Assembly (NCBI GenBank): GCA_022494885.1
Contig: JAGVSM010004586.1
Span: forward strand, 496,001-560,000
Origin: Micrasema longulum
Taxonomy: Eukaryota > Arthropoda > Insecta > Trichoptera > Brachycentridae
Direction of reading: 5' to 3'
DNA: 64,000 nt
Positions 48,801 through 57,800 of the stretch are shown piece by piece. Position 1 is the stretch's first letter, and the number at the start of each line of letters is the position of its first letter. The translations under genes were made by a program, and so were the position numbers. A model generated the notes under the pieces. That model was not told the DNA's origin. It did no database searches and saw only the letters and a list, made by a program, of their open reading frames with translations.

Positions 48801-51800
48801 CTCAGTAAAAATTATCATCGAATTTGAAACAAAAATAACATCGAGCGGATATTTTTTTTTTAAATTTCAAAGTAAAATTTATAGTAAAATGCAATTTCAA
48901 TGCTGATATAAAGCTTAAAAATGTTGCTACCTATAGCACACACTTGTAATATTTTGAGTTCTTTAAATGAATAATTGTTACCTATTTTAAAAAAGTAAAA
49001 TTATCCAACTCAACATAAAATTTCAATAAAAAAAATAAAATGGGTGTAATATCTTTACAACTCCGCTACTTTTTTTTATAAAGGGAATAACAGGTATAAT
49101 GTTTTTAATATGTAAATGAATAAATAGGTGCTGCGTGTTCACGTGTGTTTTCTTGCTTTGTTATATTTTTCATGCAAAGTATCAATCAAACTTCTTGGTT
49201 TGGTTTTACTTCTTTCTTTATTGAGCAACAAAACTTACGCATAAACGGACATCTTCAAAACTGGTTAATTAAGAACTGAAGGTCAATAAAGAAATAGAGA
49301 AGTTTAATCGTGTATCAAAATTATAAACTTTGGAGTTTTATCAACTGCAATATAATTTTCCTCGGCATGACTTGAGATATCGTGTAAGTGGAAGGGCCAC
49401 GTGGGATGACAGGAATGTGTGTGCATACCAAACTGCATGTACTGGCGCACAACAGCTTCACAGGCCAGCGCCTTCCCGGAAACAGAGACATCCTTCTCAG
49501 CTTGCTTGATGCCCAGCGGATCCAGGTCTGCCCCGAGATGCCCGCGAGACTACGCCATGCATTTCCCTTTAGAGCCCGCCCACATTGCACCTGAGCCTGA
49601 CACTACCGTCTAGCCCTATACCCCGACAGTATAGTCACATCCCCAAATATCTAACATATGTATATTGAAAACGTTTTCAAGAAAGAACTAAGTATCGGCA
49701 TTGATTTACTTAAATAATCACTTTACACTTAAAATTTAAAAAAGTAACTCAATATTTGACAAAAAAAATTGTTTGAGGTGTGAGCAAAACCAACAAAAAG
49801 ACCCTCGGTTTCTAAAACATTTTCAGGTGTGTGAAGGGAGTACTTTAACTGTTGACTTTTATGAAGTAAAAGATCTAAAACCTTTATTACAGTAAGTGTG
49901 AACAGATGGAAGAATTGCAGAAATAATATGTACATTCCAACAGACAAAATGGTGAGTGTTGCACAGTGTGTAAAGTGATTATTCAAATCAGAAAATTACG
50001 GGTCACGAGCCTTGTAAATGACCAGATTTATATTTCTTTCTCAAAAGATTCACGATATCTGGTTTTATGTCAGTCAAGTAAAAAAATATTTGAGAGTTAA
50101 TTCTAGTAGAAAGTTAACACTATTCTCGAGACAAAATAAAAATATCAGTACACATGGTGTGTAGAAACGTGGTGACCCCTTTCCAATAAGCATCGGTGTA
50201 AACAGGGCAAAATACAACTAAGAATCTAAAATACAAAGCAAGGATGACTGATATTGGGGCACACAGAATATAACTCTCAACAACCGGGCTCATAGAACAT
50301 ACAATATGAGTGAATGGTGGTTATAAAGACTATTATTTTGGGGATAACTAAACTTGAGTTGAAATGAGCTTTTTAATCTGAATAAAACTATAAGACAGTG
50401 CAAACATATATTTCACACTAAATAATAAATATTTATTTTTGTTTCCTTACAAATAGAGTAAAAAATACTAAAAAATACATATTTAAGTGGCAACAAATTT
50501 TAATTAGAAAATTGAATTTCTAAAATAAGAGTTCAAAAAGTATGTGTCAACCTCCTGCCAGTCCTTATTATTAGTGGAAAAATTATCAAATTTTATCAAA
50601 ATAAAAATGTATTTTAAGTGTATAACATTAAAAAGTTTTGAGACTAATATAGGTTTTTTTTTTAAATGCACATTTCCAAAATTCAAATTTATCATTTTAT
50701 GAAGCCATAAAAGTCACTTGGTATGACTACAAATATTTATGAATACAAATCTAAAGTTTAAATGAATAGTCAATAAAAATATTGTTTCTTCAAATAATTT
50801 CAAAATTTTCAGTACCTACAATATCAAAAACATTTGCTTATGAAAAAAATAAAATTTAAAGCAGGTTATATTTATATACATATATTTTTTAAACCAAAGA
50901 ATATTACGATTGTAAGCCTGCGCTGGCCGTCGCAGTGTAATTATTATCAAATTCAAACAATTTGCGGCCGAACGCTGGAAGATGATTAAGTCCAAATTAG
51001 GGCCTTTGAATCTTTGTTTGATAAGCTAAGGACTTTATAAGATGTCAATATTATTAAGATCTGAGATTTTTAACCCATAAGTTTCGCCCTCTTCTAGTAT
51101 GTTTTCACTTATTTATTGCGGAAGAAATTTGTGACTTATGCACGAGTCATCCGCGTCCAATGGGTTAATATATGGAGAACTCATATATCGAAATACAAAC
51201 TTAGTATACATTCTAATATCATTTTTAAGTCAGAGGATAAATAAATAACTCATTTCAACTCAATCCTTGTTACATAATACATTATTATCATACACGTTAC
51301 AATTGGAGCTGTTCAGTCTCTTGTTAGTTATGTGCAATGTGAATGGGCTCTATATATATCAAGCAATACATCTATGTATATGTGTACTCATTTTGAAGAG
51401 TAAGAATTCTCCTTAATGAGATTACGTATATATGTGGCTAGCATACATTACAACACTTGGGAAAACACGTCATAAACAGGTAACCATTTTTAAAAGTTGT
51501 CTAATAGCTTGAAAATCAATCCATAATATATTTTTTGAAATATTAATCAATTTCCTTTTTTGTAAAATTTAACAACTCGCAATAATTTCCATATAAAAAT
51601 ATTTTTTACCTAGATATGATAAAATCTGTTGAAGGAAGCCAAGCAAATTAATTATTATAATAATAAAAATACCAAAAATAAAGAATTTCAGTTGTTTTTG
51701 TATTGTTTTTTAGTATTCATGACAAAATGGTTTTTATACTTAAATTATGAAAAATATTTGATTTTTTACTGAAATTCTTTATAAAAGGGGTTTAATTATA

Positions 51801-54800
51801 ATATTGAAAGGTAAAATATTCTATAAATGATAAAATTCTAGGGATATAAATAGCCAATCTAAAAGTATTTTCAAATGTGTAAATAACAAGAATAATGATA
51901 CAAGCCTATCGTAGGTACTGGAAATTATAAGATTGATGCTACAATGCAATCGTAATATTTTATTAATTATTTAATTTTTCAGAATGGTATGATAGAATAA
52001 AAAAACTAGCAGTAACACCAATAATAACCGATACCTATTATGTTTGTATCTCGAATTAACTTATAACAAAAAATATTTTATTATTTGGTTTGATATTAGT
52101 AGATATTTCTGTTAGCCCAACCATTTGCATAAAACCGCCTCTTATTTAACCTACATCTTATTAGCTCCTCCTTGTAAAGTAGCTGAATACTCGGAATCAT
52201 TCATGTTCAAACCTTTCCTTATTTCATTCAAGAAAAAAGCTTAAAACAACATTATTTGAGCAAAAGGAATAAACGTAAGACATTAACAAATAATATTAAC
52301 CAAACCATTACGGAACTCATCCCTCAACCCTGACTAAATTAGTGTAATTTGTGCATGATTCCCTTTACCACTATTAGCTCTTTACTTAAATTAAAGTAGC
52401 GAGGTTTTGTTTTATTCCTAATTGAGAAGAGGTCTATAAAAGAAAGTAGTTTTGAGAAGTCATATGAAATTTTACCGTGTAAATCAGTCACGATCGAAAT
52501 GGGATTGTTAAATGCCTTAAGTGTTTTGATGCGCTCTCCGTTTCCGTGCTCGAAGGGCCGGACATACAAAAATATTCCAAATCGAGTATTCCAAATGAAC
52601 GGTAAATAATTTGTGTTTATAACTGTGCAGTGTTCAACTTTTAAATGTCAATAACACTCACTGACCTGAACTCGTAACATCACGATGGTGTAATTTCGAA
52701 GTTTCAGCGCAGATTTTCAAAAGTAAAAAACTTAAAAAAATTATAGCGATGATAATATGATACATAAAAATGAAATGATTTATTTTGGCATAGTTTGAGT
52801 CTTATCAACAAATAATTTATTTAGGCGTAGTATGAGTCTATTAACAAATACATAATTTTGTTTAAAATCACCGAACTTCCTCGTTCCATTATTTTGTCAG
52901 TGGACACAGACTGACATATTTAGTGTGCTCTAATTGAAAAAATCAACATCTCTTCCAATATTTATCAGTGACACATAAATGTACTATGTAGCAAGGTTTA
53001 AATAAAGCGCAGGTGAATCAGATAGTGATAACCTAACCTAACCTACTGTATTGCACTGATGCAACAATTGTTCAGAGACAACAACAACAATGACAACAAA
53101 CCATCACGCCGTTTTCCCGTAAGGGTAGGCAGAGAGGATAGAACACCACATCACTCTATCTTTGTATACAGATCTCGCTTCATCTACATTCATACATCTT
53201 CTCATGCACGCACATTCGCATTATAAATATTCTTAGCCGTTCTTTCGCTGTCCATTCGCTCTATATGTCCAAACCAGCGCAGAGCTCCTTTCTTGATTTT
53301 GTCAAAATGCTTGTCTCAGCCTTACATAATGTACGGATCTCAACATTTGTGTATCCATCGTACATAGTTTTACCACACATTCTTCTGAGAGATCGCATTT
53401 CAACAGCATTCAGCCTACTTTCATCCCTGTTTTCCGTTCAGAGACAGAAATACAGAATTCTACTTTTTAAATGTTCATTCTGACATTTTCAATTTGGGGA
53501 ATTTATATTTTGTAATTTATTTAAAATATCTACAGAATTTAGGGTCAAGATAAGCGCACCAACAAAAATTTTACTAAGAATATTAATATCAATAGACAAA
53601 AATACAACAGACTTGAATAAAAATACAAACTTGACAAAATTAATTTTCTACACATAAAATATTTTGTCACTACTACTATAGTAAGTTTATTAGATGCAAA
53701 TATTTGTTTATTATTTATTTGTTTTTTAAAAATATATGTATTACTTTTTCTACATTAAAGTTAATGTTAATGTTCCTTACTGGGGTGGGGTCCTGTGCCG
53801 AAGGAGACATTTTGTATAATTTTGAAACATGCCTCATTAGACATAATTAAATCATAATCTCAAATACATATTTGATTTTATGATTACCATAATTTATAAT
53901 TGTAAAATAATATTTCCAACTTTTTGACGTACGATCATGAATGGGAAATATATCCAAAAATATAAATTGGCATATTGTATTGGCACATGCAAGAGCCATG
54001 TCTTTTAGCTTATTAAATGCATTGTAATATTATAATATACGTATTTTCAGTTTTAAAACAGCTTATTAATTATAATTAATAAATACCCCGTCATTTTAAA
54101 ATACAATATTATATCATGCAATTATTTATATTGATCATTGGCTTGTTTCTTGATGAAAAGAAATAATTTCATATAATAATTCAAATTGAAAAGGAATTGA
54201 TAATATTATTTATCCGTGGAATCTTACAACAATATGTAGTGATATGAGTGCAATGCATTCCTTATACATCAGCAACATAAAACATAGATAAAATAATACA
54301 AATAACATCGACACATGAGGGGGAGATGGTATAGTGATAAACGTTCCTCCAACGAACAAAGCTTACATCGACTTATTATGAAACGTGGTTCATAATAAAA
54401 TAATCAAGTCCTATCGATGTTGTATGAAGACTCTCGTTCCAGATAAATAGCTAAAAGATAATATGAAACAGTGGATTTTACCTCAGTATGCTTGGAATAC
54501 ATATATATCTTACACTGAGATACCTTCTATGTGGCCACGTGAAATAGGTTCACTAAAATAATCACATTTCACTGTTCAGAAAGGGGACTAGCGGATGCAA
54601 AATGAATCACGCTAATAAAAGTGAGAGATTTAACAAGATTCACCTGGTAACTCCTAATGATTGCCTGTACAGCAAGGTGGTCGTCAATAATTTTTTCGTT
54701 TACCGGAGAACCTAAAACAAATTCGTTTTAATTGTAAAATTAGCACCAACGAGATAAAAAAATAGGTTAAACAAGGATATCATTTTTTATCTTCGTACGT

Positions 54801-57800
54801 ACATTGATTTTCAGGAATAAACCGAACAGAATATTAAGGTTTTATTTCTAATTTAAGATTGTATTCGGGTATTCATAAAGTTTTTTAGGGTTTTAATTAA
54901 TTAGATCCTAAATGGGTTTGTTTCATAAAAGTATAAATTGATGTTTATTGTTGTAAATGTAAAATGCTTAAAATACGTGAGCAATCTTTAGTAATGACTG
55001 CAATTTGGAAAACTTCATTGGCATCAAGTTTTTTCCAACAGAAGCTTAAATAATAATTAGTTATGATACTACCAAAAATATGGTATTAACCTGAAAGAGA
55101 AGGTGACGAGAATCCGCCTGAAGGTACTAGGGCAGAGAGGGGTAGGGTGTTGCGTGGGGAACCAGCCAAGCTGGGGGGGGCTTGGTAGGCAGAACCCGGT
55201 GCTGCGCCGCCTGATGAATTGCGGAAGAATGCATCCCACGACTAAAAACAAAATATCTTTATAAAAAATAACTAAGCATATTTTTATGTGACATTCTGAA
55301 AAGCACCAAATCATTAAGAAAAGGTAAATTATCAATAAAGGAAGAATAAAACATTTTTAATTTAATAACTACACAAATTTCTGGTTAAAAATTAGTTTTA
55401 CGTCACATATTCAATAATGGATGAGTAAAACAAATAAACAGCTTTTGTAGCCATTGGCATTCCATAAAGTTAATGACAAAATAATAAAAGATAAAAAGTA
55501 CATTGAAACCTTGAAAATCCTGCATCGTAAAAGAAATGCAAAATTGTGATCTAACATAAAAGTTGAAACATTGGTTTATCTTATCAGATTGTTTTATATG
55601 ACTTTTGTTTATCTTATAAATTGATATTGCCATTGAAATTTTCACTGTTGTTGATTTCTATCACCCTTAGGTTTTTTCAAATGTAATTCGTTTATGCCAC
55701 TTTGCATAAGCTGACTTGGATTATTGTGATTTCTTATGCAGTCAAATAGCAACCCATAAAAATAGGATTCTAAGAAAATGTGGTCTCTGTTTAAGGGAAA
55801 TCTATAATATACAAATTAGTTGTATTTCGGTAAAGTCCCACACATGCTTTTTGTAATTATTTTTAAGAATAAATAAAATCAAAAAAAAAATACATGTAAA
55901 GACTAATTATTACCTAGTAAAATCTGCTTTATTACGAATCATAAAGCAAATTCAGTTTTTTCTAACTGTTGCTGTTTATTCACTTGTCTTAATGTAAAAT
56001 AAATAACAACTGATTAATTATATTTTGAATGACACACTAAATTAATATGAATATCAGTTAATAAAAATGAAGATGAAATGAAAATCGTTTTTGTTTCGTG
56101 CTTTTCAAAAATATATTTCAATATTTTTCTAGTGATTTTCTTGGCTTTTGACAATACTCACAGCGTGGACGGACTTGGGATCAGCAAGCCACGAATTGTA
56201 CATGTCCTCCACGTACGCTCCACTGGAGCCGTTGAGGAAGGGTTCGGTCGCAGCAGCGGAAACATGTCGTCGCGGGCTGTGGGTGACCGTGACACATGGC
56301 GCCTGTAACACAAACATCAAATTATACATTAAAGAGAAGCGAATGTTCAACCTTACAATTCCAACAATACTAATACAGTATACATATACAGGTAACCCCA
56401 GTCGATCATAAACACGGCGAGTGCGTATTTGTTATAAGGCAATATTTTTTGCATGTAGAAATATTATCAGCTGAAAAATATCTGATAGTTCTGTGAAAAA
56501 TGCCCCGTTGATCGCAAAATTTTGCTTATCGTGGCCATGTCCAGAACGTATCCCCCGCGATCAGCCTGTATGTATTTATTAAGTATACTTTATTTAGTTA
56601 GTTCATACCAACTCTTTTTTAATCGATTTAAATTTTCGAATTATTTCTTTTTTTTTTTCAGGTAACTTATCATATAATGACACTTTTTTTTTTATTAGAC
56701 GATAAGTATACATAGGAATTTCACAAATTTAAAATGAAATCTATTATATTATTTCAAAAATGAACTAACAATTATTATTATTAATACATACAAATATGGG
56801 CATCTATTGATAAGGTGCCAGATTCAACAATGTAAAGGCATTTATAACTTGTTGAACTTAGGTTATCAGTTAAATTTACTATCAACAGTGTATACTCATA
56901 TACTCACTTTTTATATTTCTAAAACTGTTCAATGCATTCTTTAAGGATAGTTAAATATTATTATGAGAGAGATTAATAATTTGAATTTGTTTGGATTAGT
57001 TAATTTTTTTCATGTATGTCTTTTTTAATGTACAGCATGTATTTTATATTTAGTAACATTATTTTTCATTTTTATTAGATAAAATTTGTTTTAATTATAG
57101 AATTAAGAATAGTCCAGAAACCGGAGTGACTAACAGAAGGTGACTGAACTACTCTTAAACGAGTAGTTTTACATTTTGACCCAGTAGTTTCTTTGTAGAC
57201 GTCGCTCAGAACGCAACTCCCGATTTGAATTCAACTATGCCGTGTTGTGTTATTTTAAAGTGTAGAAATGCTGCTGGGATCAACAAGAAACAGAATGGGA
57301 TCACATTTCATGTGTAAGTATGCATTACTCAAAAAAAATATTATTTTTCCACCTGTCAGATTGTCAAAGAAAACAAAATGGACATTTTGTTTGTGTTTCC
57401 AGGGTAGTGTTTTTTTTACGCTACTTTTTATTAATAAGAACATTGGTTTTAATTGATTGAGAGGAATTTTAGCTTTCCTGCTGATGAAAGAAGGAAAACA
57501 GAGTGGATAAAAATGATACAAAGAGTATGGCGAGATGAGTTTTGGAAACAAACAAAGCGAAGCATAATTTGCTCAATGCATTTTGAGGAGAAATGTATTT
57601 ATGACACAAAAGGTGGGTTGAAAAGATTAAGCAAAAGAGCTTTTCCAAATAAGGTAGGTTAAATTTAAATAAATATATTTTAAACATTATTTACATCCAT
57701 CTCGTTTCCTTTTCAAAACACATTGAATATTCTGTTAGGATATGGAGACCAAATAGTATTTTTTAAGTATTGTTTTATGTCTTATATTTAAAACATCAAA

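Noticed and set aside
49321..49613. 89-codon minus frame ([10 protein letters not shown]) and two plus frames
   Set aside because: The OGDH frame ([14 protein letters not shown]) is a different minus frame; these are shadows of exon 5B.
53265..53483. 72-codon plus frame
   Set aside because: Antisense to the retroelement C-terminus at 53.1-53.4 kb.
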